Assembly: GCA_034509495.1 (NCBI GenBank)
Contig: CM067523.1
Location: forward strand, 5,643,996 to 5,707,995
Direction: 5' to 3'
DNA from: Acestrorhynchus altus
Lineage: Eukaryota; Chordata; Actinopteri; Characiformes; Acestrorhynchidae
Length of the DNA stretch: 64,000 nt
Positions 27,012 through 40,100 of the stretch are shown in pieces. How positions within the stretch are numbered: position 1 is the stretch's first letter; each line of letters opens with the position of its first letter. The translations under genes were made by a program, and so were the position numbers. Under the pieces are notes generated by a model. That model saw only the letters and a program-made list of their open reading frames with translations. It was not told the DNA's origin and ran no database searches.

Positions 27012-30000
27012 TTACTCATATGGTGCATGCCTTTGTGTATGTTTTGCAGCCAGAGCGGATATCTGGGGAGCAGTATGGCATTCACTCAGATGTTTGGAGT
27101 GTAGGAATCTCTTTCATGGAGGTAAAGTTGTATTTTCTGCTCTGGATTGATGCACGTTACTCAGTAGCCACGGATATGGGTTCTTAGAATTTAACAGCCA
27201 AACAACCTTTTTATACAGTAAGCACTATGGAAGCATCTGCTCTTACAGTGTGTTGGCCTGGTTAAGCTTCAAATCTGTTGTGTGTGTGTGTATTAGCTTA
27301 TATATTTCTGCTGTGCACTGTTTTTGTGTGTGGGTGTGTGTGTGTGTCTGTTAGCTAAGAAGTATTAATAGTCCCTGCAGGCAACCTGTCCAAACAGATG
27401 TTGGCCTACAGCTATGCATGGATCACGCTCAGAATATCCCACTGTCTGTCTCCCACTGAGTTGCACACACACACAGTCTTTTTCTCTCTTTCACCCCCGT
27501 CTCCTTTTACTTTCTGTGACTTGACACTTTCTTTTGTCTCCCTTTCACCTTCAGCGCTACCACAAGCTCATGTCATATAAATGTGAATATCTGTTCAGTC
27601 CAGTTGGATTGGTGGCAAATTTGGTGCGTGAAAGCTCTGAACATAAATATAATTCCTTACAGTATATGTTCTTCTGGTACATTTTCATTTAACACGAATT
27701 TAAGATTTGTAAACAAAACAAAACTGTTAACTATTTTAGGGCTGCAGTATATTCAGGAATTCAGACTTCAGGAATGTCATTAAAGCAATTTATCAGTGGC
27801 CTAGAATTGTCATTTCTGGCAGCCCTGATGCAGTGGTCAGTACCTACCAAAAGGGGTTAAAGAACTTTCAATAGGATGTGTTTTGCCACCTGCACTTTTT
27901 AATCTGGTTAAATCGAAATCTCCTTCATTTTCACTCTTGGTGCAATTCATTAGGGCAGACCAATAGAATTGTACCAAGACCCTTTAGCGAAGGTGGTCTC
28001 GGTTTGGTCCCAAACAATCTCTGGAGCAGGTTGTTTGTGGTGAGAACGTGATCCAATCCAACCATCAACTGTTGAATCTGCAAGTTTGAGTTAATGGCCC
28101 TGCAGGTGAAGTTTAAACTGGTATATTGACCAGATAATCAGTTAAGCTATGAACAAATGCCGTCTCCACCATTGCTGTGTTTTATATTGCACTGGTCCAA
28201 ACCACAGAATCTTCTTCCTTTATTTGCTTCCTTGCTCTCTCCTCAGACAGGTCTGACCAATAAGCAGAGAGACCGTTGTCATGTGGTTTGTTGTCATGCA
28301 TTATGGTGCACTTAACCAGGAGTGCACAACATCAGTCCTGGAGGGCTGGACCCCCAACAAACTTCTCTTGAGACCAGCCTTCTAGGATTGGAGTCCACTC
28401 CTGGCTTGGACGTTTCCTTGTGTGAAAACCAACCAGAGGGACTGGGGAAACACTGCTAGGCTCATGGATGTTATCCGTGAATGTCCCGAGATCCATACTT
28501 ACAAGACTACTCTTATTAACTCAGGAAACATATGGAAAAGTTTACCATTAAAATACAAAAGCAGTGTCTTCAGTGTGAATCTAGAGCAACATCTGTCAGA
28601 TTCATGTCAGTATTTACAGAGGATGTTGCTCAGTTAATGAAATATTCAACGTAGAGTGTCGTAAAGTATTCATACACCTTGATTTTTGAAAGTAGCAAGA
28701 AAATTCTGCATGGTTTTCAAAACATTTTACAAAGACAAATCTGGAAAGTTTGGCTTGCATTTCTATTCACTTTAATAACTGGTGTCACAAAGCAGCTTTA
28801 CAGAATCCAAAACAAGATGGTCAGTTGATGACCAAAAGGATGTTCTACTTGAACCAGTTTAATCTGCACTGAATTGTGTTTTCCGGTTTAATACGAGTTA
28901 ATCAAATAATTAAATTAGACATAATTCGATGTACTCACATGCACAGCTGTTCTGTACTTGTATTGCTACACATTTGTTTGCACCTTTGTGCACATTTGCG
29001 CTCGTGTACAGACTTTAGATGTGTGGTTTTTGACGATATTCGTTTAACACTGTGTGCAGGTCCGTTCACTCGTGTCAAAATGAATCATGTCCGTTTAATA
29101 AAATGAACAGGAAGTGTTTTGAAACCCCATTTAAGTGCTTGTACTAAATTTGCCGTGCTAGTAATTCACATCAGCGCTATTGATTTTTAATTTGTTATTG
29201 TCAGCAGCTCTCAGTGGCCGTGACAAATAGTCATCCTGTATTTGTCAATACTGTTGAATATCTTAACAATTATAATAGTCATTGATTCAGAGTTAAAAAA
29301 ATATATATATTATTGACTTGACTTTTTGTTGATAATGATAAACAGTGCCTCGGGCGGTGCGGTCAGTTCTTCCGCTCCTGCCTTGCGTGGCAGTGGGAAC
29401 AAGTTAGCCAATGAACTTCGCAGTGTAATTCAGATTAATCTTCTAAAAGCATCCAACAAGTCCACCAGCTAATCCCGGTCAGAGATTAAGTGTGAAAATA
29501 ATCTGGTTACATTATTAGGTCCCATTTAACTAAGATGAAAGCAGTCATGCAGACTTTTGGTGGGTCGCCACATGTTGCAGGCAATCTTTTAAAATCAGAC
29601 TTTCATCTTCGCCTCTCTTTTTTGCTTTTCTCAATGTGTCTCCTTGTCTGTCGTTCCCTCTCTCTTAGTGGGGGGTTGGAGGGTGGGAATTAACTAATGG
29701 GCGTCGCTCTTTGAGCAGCTCAGAATCGGGTGTGTGGCTCTGAGGCTTGTCTTAAAGCCCTACTTTTAATCCAGCACATGCCTCAGTTCCTCAGTCAGTA
29801 TTAGATTAAGCCTTTGCTCATTTAAACACACCTGCTGAAGAGGCACAAGCTGCAGGATGTGAGGATAAAGTGAGGATAAAGCTGCTGCCCTTTAATTCTT
29901 CAGTAAGGCATAAACTTGGATTTGTACATCTATATTAACTTCTGTTGAGGTTTGATTAGACACCACAGTCCACGGTCCTAAGCGTGGATAAGGTGAACCA

Positions 30001-33000
30001 GACAAACGAGACAAAAATATTGCACTTGTTCATTTATTTATGAGCAGAACGATCCAGTGTTACATATCTGTGACTGGCAAAAGTATGCGAACCTTAGAAT
30101 TAGCAGAATTAGTTCTATCAAAGTCTGATCTTCATAACACGCATTTGAAAGTGTATTATGGGATGAAAAACAGAGGAGCTCTGAAAGAGGGTTGTTGGGG
30201 CTCATCAGGCTAAAGGGTTTGGACTTTAGACCTTCTTAGGACTCGTTGATCAAGATGAGTGAGATCACAGAGGAACCTGAGGTAACTCCTAAGCAACTAA
30301 AGGCCTTTCTCACATTGGCTAATCTTAATGCTCACAAGTACACTGAACAACATTGCTGCCAGTCTGCAGTTTGTTATTATTTTGTTTCCTGTTTAAATGA
30401 GAAGTGTTCGGTTTGGAGAAGGGAAACACCATATTCATATCCATTAAAACCTTATCCCATCTGTGAGACACGGTGGTGGTTGTATCAGGGTTTGGACCTA
30501 TTTTGCTGTATCTGTTCTGATGTTAGTCCTATGAAAATGATGTGGCGGCACCTGGTGCTAGCAGGTCATGGGAGGAAACCCACCTACATAACAGAGTTGA
30601 GGCTGTATGGAGGAGTGGGTTTAAATTTCACCAAACCGATGTGCAAGACTAATCAGCAGGAAATGGTTAGTCGTAGCTATTGGTGCACATTTTTGAATGG
30701 TTCACAAATTTTCAAGCATCTCAGTATCACAGAATAAAAACTCAGAGGACAGCCATCGCTTTAATGGTGGTAATGGGGCAGGACAAAGCCAGAAGAGACA
30801 GCATAATGATACTTTGACCAATCAGATAATAGATCTTAATCAAAAGTATATTTACACAGTTTGTCTGTATGTTTTTCTCATTCTCTGTTTTTTTTTTTCT
30901 CTTACAGTTGGCTCTTGGTCATTTCCCGTATCCTCAGGTAAGTCAATGTTTAAGATTGCACTATTGTCTGCCTTTTTGGCCTCTGCAAACTCACTATTTT
31001 CACCATGCGTTTATAGACCCGATAACCCTGTAATCGCCTGCGATCAGTCTCTGTGTGGCAGTAATTACCTTCCTTTTGTTTGTGATCACGTTGCTCATCT
31101 AGACCCTACAGGACCTTTTGCAATCCTGCCAACCCAATGGACTCCTCAATCCTATTAATCCCTGTAATCAGATTTCTCCTTGGGATTTTTTCCCGGATTA
31201 ACTCATTCTTAGAAGCACAGTCCTGGATTATAATCCTGGTCCAATCAGAGGTCTTCTTCCTTTACGAAGTACATTACTAACTTTACCCACAGCGTAGCAG
31301 AAACATAAACATACCTCCGTGGCAAATTATGTTGACCGACAAGCAGAAAATGATAGAGGCACAAAAATGTAATTGCTCACTTTGTGTTTTTCTGAAACGC
31401 TAACATTATATGTGGATGTACTTTTGTGTTTGTGTGGATTCTTGTAAATTCATTAGCTTTTTTCTCTTTAACAGTCAGTTCAAAGCAGGCTGTTTTTGCA
31501 TTTTTCTTTCCCTTTATACCACACTGAGTTCTGACCTTGCAGCTTTGTTTGGTTGAGAGGCATTCTGCAAGTGCCAGTGTCTCGCCATAATGGCACTCTG
31601 AACCAGTCTCTGTTTCAGTCCGTTGTCCTAGCCTGTAATCTAGCAACGATCAGGAGACCTTTAAAAATAAAAGCCAAGTGTTACAAGGAGTGGGTAACGA
31701 GCCCTTTTGAAAAAAATAAAAAAGTAGCAGTGACAAACACATTACAGCCAATGATGGTCTCTTAAAATGCTACTTTGGTTATTTGTTCTGGTAAAGAGCA
31801 TCTGCCAAATGCTTTAAATGTAAGATATAATGATCGAAAATAGTGTTTTAGAGGACTAATTAGATATTAATAATTATTTACATAATAGTTTAATTTGATT
31901 TTTGTTTCAGTTAAGCCATTGTAAAATTAAAACTGTCCATTTTTTTTGCGTAATTGTTTCCCACCTCTCTTCATCACTCTTTCTCTGTTATTTGTATGTG
32001 CATGTAAGATATATGATGTATGTAAATGACCTCATTAACGATTATCTTCCCCGTGTTGATCCTTGTTACAAAAGAAGTCTTTATCCTTACTGTGTAAATG
32101 GGTGGAGCTAAAGTGCTGAATGTGTGGATGTGTGGATAATTCATTAGCTTTTTTCTCTTTAACAGTCAGTTCAAAGCAGGCTGTTTTTGCATTTTTCTTT
32201 CCCTTTATACCACACTGAGTTCTGACCTTGCAACTTTGTTTGGTTGAGAGGCATTCTGCAAGTGCCAGTGTCTTGCCATAATGGCACTCTGAACCAGTCT
32301 CTGTTTCACTCCGTCGTCCTCACCTGTATTCTTGCAACGACCAGGAGACCTTTAAAAATGAAATCCAAGTGTTACAAGTTGTGGGTAACGAGCCCTTTTG
32401 GAAAAAAAAAAGGAAAGCAGTAACAAACACATTACAGCCAGTGGTCGTCTCTTTGAAAGCTACACAAAGCACTTGTCCAGTTGGACGATTTCTGTATTTG
32501 TGTCGTACTAATTTTCCACCTCAGCAAAAACTGTGCTGAACACAGGTATGCTCACCAAATACAGACAAGGAGAAGCTGACCCATGAGTTCATGAAGAAAT
32601 ATCAAATTTTATTGTCACCTCACATTAACACAGGTGTAAGGGTGAGTGAAAAGGGGTGAACGTTCCTCTCCTAGTAAGACAGATGCATAAAAACACAGGA
32701 GAAGAAAATTGAAATAACAATAAAGATAAGCATTTGGAGTATTTACACATTAACTTACGTTATACATACACTATTGCACTATAGAAGTTGTGTGTTTATA
32801 GAAAATAAAAAGGTTTGCATTATATGTACATGCACTGGGTATAGAATTAGTAGCTGTAGTGTGAGAAGGCAGTCTTCGGTGGGTGCAATGGGAGACAGGT
32901 TTTGGTGGGTGTAGTGTAACTAAGCAGCTAGTTGCTTCTCCAGTAGTGAGTAAAGTACTGAAAGGTGCTGAAAGAGTTTGTGATGTGTTGGTGTGATGAG

Positions 33001-36000
33001 GCACTTAAGATGAATTGTGATTAGCTGTGGCCTAGAACACTGGGCTACTCAACTGTTTAGCAGACTTGTGGTCTGCGGAAAGAAGCTGTCTCAGGACCGG
33101 CTGGTTCTGGTCCTCATGCGTCTGTACCTCCTACCATTCAGTGTCAATGCTCGAAATGAAAGGAAAAAAAACACACACAAGAACATTTTTATATAAAAAG
33201 TGTTTTGATAGCTCACAATTTAGCCGACTCGTCATGTATTATTGCGTAAAAGTGGGACGTGGCTTCGGCAGCAAACAGAATGTTTTGACAGCGTTCACAT
33301 CATCAATTTGACGAATCATTCTATTGCTACATTTGTTCTAGTGGTTTGTTTGTCCCAATATAATAATGATTTGTTTTATGGGCAGTTGATGATTTAGTGC
33401 TTTTCTCTGTTTGTATGAAAGGGTGTAGTTAGACACACTCATAGTGCAGTTCTGGCTTGCTGAAGCCCTCTGGAAGTGTGCAGGGACTCTGTAATGAGGG
33501 AAATGTTGACTAATGCTCAATAAATTACTCCCAGCATGCCTGTTGGGTTAATTAGCATATTAAACTGAAGCAGCCACTCAGGGCAGCTCGTGGAAAACAA
33601 GAAGGAAAGCTCAAAAGCTGCTTTCAGTGCCAAGACCTTGAATATTGGTGTGTGGGGTTATTTATTTATAAGAATGGCAGGCTGGAAAATCTGCTGTAAA
33701 TGTGAGAATATCATGTTATTGTTTGTGTTTATCCATCGGGATCGGTAGTGCTACATGTAGAGTGAGTGTGAGAGTGTGAATGTTTACAGTGTGTTAGCTC
33801 ATATCCCCAGGCATATCTCATTTGTAAGTGTTTTCCACATCTCTCTTAGGACTATTGTCATGTTAATACTGTGAGTGCTATTAAGTAATGCATGCACACA
33901 CAATAGCGGGGTATTAGTTGCTCTTTTGTGTCAACAACCACACAGATCCCAATCATTTTCACTATGGAGGCTGATATTGTAGATCAGAACTAACATACAG
34001 TACAGTACTCTGCATGTGTAAGTGTAGAGTAACAGTGTTTTGTTATATTCACATGGCCGATGCTAAATCAGTTGCTTTGAAAGCTAAATATCAGCTTTAA
34101 TGTGGGAGTATACACTGGTCATCCATTACCCCATGACCACCTCTTGGTTCTACGAGCACTTTGTCGTTCTATAATTACAGACTGTAGTCCATCTGTTTCT
34201 CTGCATACTTGGTAACCTTTTATCAACCCATTCAGTGCTCACAAGGCGCTGCCCACAGGACACTGTTCTCAGTCCTGCAGTGACGCCGAAGGGTTTGAAC
34301 ACTCCAGCAGCACTGCTGTGTCTGATCCACTCGTACCAGCACAACACATACTAACACATCAACACTATTAGTGTCACTGAAGTGCTGAGAATTATACTAC
34401 ACCCACATAATGCCTGCTCTGTGGTGGTCCTGTGGGGTCCTGACCACTGAAGAACTGGCCGAGTATGCAGAGATGGACTACACTCTCTTATTATAGAAGT
34501 ACAACATCCTCCAGGTTAGAGAAGCTGCTAAAAATGGACATGGACTGGACATGGAATGTAGAAACAAGGTAGTCACGATATTGTTACAGTCATATAGGAT
34601 GCATATTCTATTGGACAGTCGAGTGCTCTGTTGTTAGCCAGTGTATGAATGATTTGATTCCAGAATGAATTTGTAATTGGATCCTCTTTTAACACTTAAA
34701 AAATGCATTTTTCAGGATCCTAATCTCCATCTGCTTTACTAAATATCAAGTTATGCCTGCAGTGAACAACCTAGCTGGCGGCAGAAGGACACAGCAGTGG
34801 ACTAACATGCTTTTAGTCTGTCGTGAATAAAAACGTTGGGAAAACTGTCCGGAGTGTGAAGAATACACCAGCCTAACCTCAAAGGTTTGCTGCAGAGATC
34901 TTGCAGAGATCTGGAGACTTATTGAACAGGTGAGATGAAGAGTAACCTGTGCCAGGCTGCTGAAAAGAGGGGAAAAAAAAGGAAATCAGTCTTGATTCAT
35001 AGCACACCACAACATCTGTACATGCAGGTGCCATGTCTTTGAATGAGTGTCTCACTTGTTTTAACTGGTAATGTGAGGGATAATGACACCATGACTTCCT
35101 AAAGAGACATTTAAAGCATATGCATGCACATCCTTTTTGTATATATCGAGTTTTCATTCACTTTTTACACAGATTTCTCCCCAATTTCAGTGATTTCCAG
35201 TTACCCTCCTGACACTTGCTAGGACTGCCTACATCAAATTATGCAACCTGAGAGTGAGATAGCATGGAACACTCGCTAATACTACAGCATTGGACAGCTG
35301 AGGACATATTGGTTTTCAGCGAAAATCAGTACCTTGAATGATAAACCTTCCATTTGCATAAGTTGGTTGATTTGAAGAAAGATGGTTCTGCAGGCAGGAG
35401 AAAGGCCAAAAACCAGCAGATCAGATTTTAACCCCCGAAAGCCCAGTATAAGATGTGTGTCATTATGTGTACAATTGCAGACTCTAGATTAATAGTTAAC
35501 CTAGAGCTCTAATATTTTTCTATTACTATTTTATTGTTAATTTGCCAAATCAATATTGACATTAATAATCATTAACTTTTGTTCTTTCAGTAGCTTTTGA
35601 AGAGAGAGGGTTAAAGGTTCATATATGTAAGCTTTTATTGTTTCTGGCCAAGAAAGTCTTCTACAATGATCTTGTCGTCTGAATGATTGACATCCGATTG
35701 TCGGTCATAACATTATTAATATTACAAGCATGTAAGGGTCAATAAATATACCAGCAAGCAGCATGACCGGGGTCCAAGAACAGTATGCCAGTTTGGAGAT
35801 TTATGCCAGGTTCACACTACGTGATTTTAGCCCTGATTTTAGTGTCGCCATCTGTTTTTGAAGATTGCCGACAAAAGCCTGAGGTTGGAGGCAACCAGGT
35901 CATTCGGCGTTGAACAGCAGAAAGATGTGATCCGAGAGCTTGCCGAGTGATCGCTGATACTTCACAAGCATCTTAAACACTGACAGGTTTAATATCTGGA

Positions 36001-36574
36001 CCTGTTGGGAGTCTAAATTCGGTGGTGTTAAAATGGCTGATTTGAAATTAGTCACCATGGCATGAGCTTGCTGGTCAGTGCTACATAAGAGCTCACAGGC
36101 TGTCCTTGGAGTGAATGCCACATAGCACATCTGCATACTGCTGTCCCATGATTTTTCAGTGTATTTACATTCATCTGTGTGTTTCTTATATATCCAGCTG
36201 ACTTGTGGCCTCTAGTGTCACTGCTTGTACTAGACATGGCAAAGTGGAACAGTGTGGAAATATGTCTGAATATACACCGGATTATCTGAGAGATATTTAC
36301 TGGTGTGATTTCAATATTAGATTTTGGTTTGTCGGAAAGCACACCGTTTGGCATCGCTTGAGATTTACTAGAAATTTCTCTCTTCCTTTATTGTAAAGCA
36401 ACGTCATCAGTGTGATTAGAGAAACGGGGAATTGAATGTGTAAGAACTTTTCTGTTCTTAGCAAAGAGAGCCAAAGGCACTATACTAAAGCTCTTCACAT
36501 TTTTACACCCCATTAATTTATTACTCCCTCTATTCTTCTCCCTCCTCTAATATCCCTTCCCCCTCCCTTTTTGT

Positions 36575-36618
<44 letters not shown>

Positions 36619-36828
36619 CTCTCGCTCGCACGCTCTCTTTCTTTCTCTCTCTAAATCGGTACATTTCATTTGGAGAGAAGAAAGAGGTCAAGAACAGAGA
36701 GAGAAAGAGAGAGAGAATAGACAGGACCTCCTGCTGCCACTGCGTTTTTGCTCTTGATGTTAATTTTCGCAGCTCCATATGGTGCTGCAGACTCTTCACC
36801 TACAGGCATCGCAGGCCCACACAGAGCA

Positions 36829-36864
<36 letters not shown>

Positions 36865-37066
36865 CCTCAGGCTTGGCTTGTCATTTACAGCACTTCATGC
36901 ATCTGTGTGTTCTCACTCTCTCTCGCACACATTTCTGCTAACGGTCCTACACACTCCTCCATTTATGTACGCAAACACTCAGCCATGTAACGCTCCTGAT
37001 CCTGCTGGCAGGGCTGGAAGACGGAGGATTGTGATTGTACACTCAGACTAGAGTAAACTACCCCTG

Positions 37067-37132
<66 letters not shown>

Positions 37133-40100
37133 ATGCGCATGTGTGTGCATGTTATCCTGTCTTGTCATTGATTATAAAAGACTCTTTAATTCTGTCTCAC
37201 CCCATGTTGGGATTAATTTGCATTCTTTGTCAGGAGTTAATGGCGTCTCTCAATGGCTCGCTCGGAGAATCTTTGAAGACTGCAGACTCGCTGGCATGTG
37301 TATACAGCCGCCGGCGCTTCTTCCCCTGATTGATTTGTTGTTGCCTTTTGTGTTCTCCGGCTGTTTCTGTTTCGGATCATTTTTCCCTCCATATTCACCC
37401 AGACGTACTGTATAAAATTGCTTTTTCCCAAAGCTTCCATTCTGAAGCTTGAATCTATTTCATTTGGAAAAACGTTTAACTGGCTTTATTTAAATGATAA
37501 AAACCAGTCTGATCATTTGTTCCCCCTCATTTCTGTTTCATCTTGCTTTCTCAGCTGTTTGAATATGAAAATGATGTTTTTAAACACAAAAGGCCAAAAT
37601 ATTATAATAATATAATAATCAGAGACCTACTTGTTTAATTTTAGAATTAATTGTGGAATTATGTGCTTTTTATGCTTTGTTTCATTTTTACTACTGAGAC
37701 ATGCAGGAATCAACATTACAGAGCATTTCAACGCAACTGGAAAAGACACTGTTCATTGATCACGTTTGTTTACATGGCAAATTTGAAGTCCCTCGATTTG
37801 CTACTAATGCCATAAATCAGTGTTTCGCAACTCTGGTCCTGGAGGCACCCCTACCAAATCTTAAAGCTTTCCCTGCTCCCAAAACAACGGATTTGACTAA
37901 TCAGCTGATTAACGAGCCCTTCCGTGGTGCAGGGTTGTGTTAAAGCTGAAACATGGAGGGCAGTGGTGCCTCCAGGACCAGGGTCGAGAAACACTGCTCT
38001 AAATTAACAGATTACTCTCATTTTTGCAGCTGGTTGTACTATTCTGGACTTCTTAGCTCAGAGGGTTGTAAGTGGGCTTAGTTTACAGTGGAATGCAAAA
38101 GTTTTGGCCAGCCACACCAAAACTTCCCTTGGAACATAAAAACAATAAATGACGATGCTTCACAATGTACTAATTAAAGTCCTTTATTTGACACTAAATA
38201 CAAATTCCAAAAACATCTTTAAAATCATAGAATATGTCTGTGTTTACAGTCAGTTTTGTTCAAATTATATTTAAAGAAATAAAATTAATAAATAAGTCAA
38301 ATAAATGTATCATAAATAAATAAATAAGCTTTAAGGTTGTACCATGTAGTGCATTTTGAACTTATTTTTACTTGACAAATCAGCAAAATGTGCCACAGGG
38401 CCTGTTTAAGCTTGTCCACACTGAAGTCTATTACGTTTTCTTAAATAAAGAACCATTTCTGTAAACGAGATGTTTCAGTTTACCTCTCAATGAGTACAGA
38501 ACATTTACATCAAGTGGAAGATCTGTAAACCGTTTAAAGGTTCTGTACACTCACTCCAATACCTGTCACCATGATTACGTTATCAGTGAATCAAATAAAA
38601 TATGGGCAAAACATCAGTCATTTCTGCTGACCTTGATATCACCCATTATGTTTCTCATAACATAAATGACATAAATGAGCTGGTATGTTGGTTTTAAAAA
38701 TAGCTGCTTTCGTGTTAATGTTTTATTTATATGTTATTTTCAGATTCCAGTGTCTGAATATTCTAAATAATGTAAAGTTAATTGCGAGTGTCATTGTGTT
38801 ATTATACTGTTATATCATCATTCAATCAGTGGCATAAAATGGTCTTAAAATTACAGTAATATTGTTTATTGCAATAACTTTTGGGGACAATATATCATTA
38901 TTGTGACACTCCTATTCCCTCTCTATTACAGATATGGTTCTTTGTGGAACCAAGAGTGGCTCCTTTGTCTTTGCTTGTACAGTAAATGCAATTCTTGATC
39001 AGAAACACACCAGTAGTGAAGTATCAGTAATTGTACTTGGCCTCAGTCGTGTCAGATTGCCGTTAATGATTTATTGCAATAAGCCAATGTGTGCGTTATG
39101 TCTTTTGGTATTAGAAAAAAGTGTGTTGTGGTGAGGAACTGAGTGTGAATCACCTGCAGTAATGCAGAAGGAGCTGTTCATCTCAGCACTGTGCTGAAGG
39201 CAGGATGAGCAGGCCTGATCCGGATCAGGAGAACGCCAGCTTCCCGCTAGGATGAAAAATGCCATTTCAGCTCAACTGCTGAACATGTGAAAATGATGTA
39301 GGCAGCTGGTGCTCAGTCACCCTAATCAGACAAAAGCATATCTTCATATCACGCCATCTCTCATCTTCTGCACTGTAACCAGATTACTGTCTGTTCTGCC
39401 ACAGGGAACACCCAAACGTTCTTCATTATTGATGTACTGCGTTATTTAACTTTATTACTTCAGTAGTTAGGATCTATACGATTGTTCTTGATGGTGTTCT
39501 GAGGCAGTAGGTCAACATTTATTATGATTTTTCCAAATCGCTTAAGGAAATTGCGATTCTCTCTTTGGATTAGAATTAATGCCAGGTTTATGTTTAAATA
39601 GAAAGTTAAAGACAAGGTGAGCAGTGGACTGTCAAAATAAAGTGATGGGCGGAGGGCATGGAATGTAGCAAGTATTATGTAAAAATTGTGTTGCTGCCAT
39701 ATAACAATTGTAATTACATCAGAAATATAAGGGTAGGGATTTTTATGCATGCTTTGCAGTCATTCAACAGTTTATTTATTTATTGTTTGGATTTATTCTC
39801 TCGTTTTTTTTGTTTTGTTTTGGTTTGGTTTTTTTCAATCATTATTTGAAAGCAAGTGCCAAGAAAAAACAGTGGTGTTTTTTAGTTTCCTGTAATTAAA
39901 CACAGGGTTTCTCTACCATGGTCCTGGAGGCACCCCTGCCCTGCATATTTTGGAGCTTTCCCTGCTCCCAACACACCTGTTTCATCTAATCGGCATATTA
40001 ACAAGCCCTTTCAGAGTTGCATGGGTTGTGTTAAAGTTACAAAATTCAGGGCACTGGTACCTCCAGAACCATGGATGAGAAACACTGCTTTAGACAAAAA

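Larger units (their letters stand above)
25192..27049 (+). other. MAP2K5 intron, 1.9 kb
   Basis: GT-AG intron mostly occupied by a palindromic MITE (25590-26255), then unique AT-rich DNA and an (AC)19 array shortly before the acceptor. Confidence 0.9.
27122..30907 (+). other. MAP2K5 intron, 3.8 kb
   Basis: GT-AG intron. It holds a tiny Tc1 remnant (about 27825-27865), a GTCCTGGAGGGC-type repeat fragment (about 28316-28400), a possible conserved block (29145-29255) and a decayed Tc1 transposase (30060-30720). No second gene. Confidence 0.87.

Noticed and set aside
30246..30737. 163-codon plus-strand frame
   Set aside because: It lies wholly inside the decayed Tc1 at 30060-30720 and its frame is not the transposase frame for most of its length.
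30697..31158. 153-codon frame overlapping the 30-base exon
   Set aside because: It reads through the exon in intron context on both sides. The true coding part is only 30908-30937.
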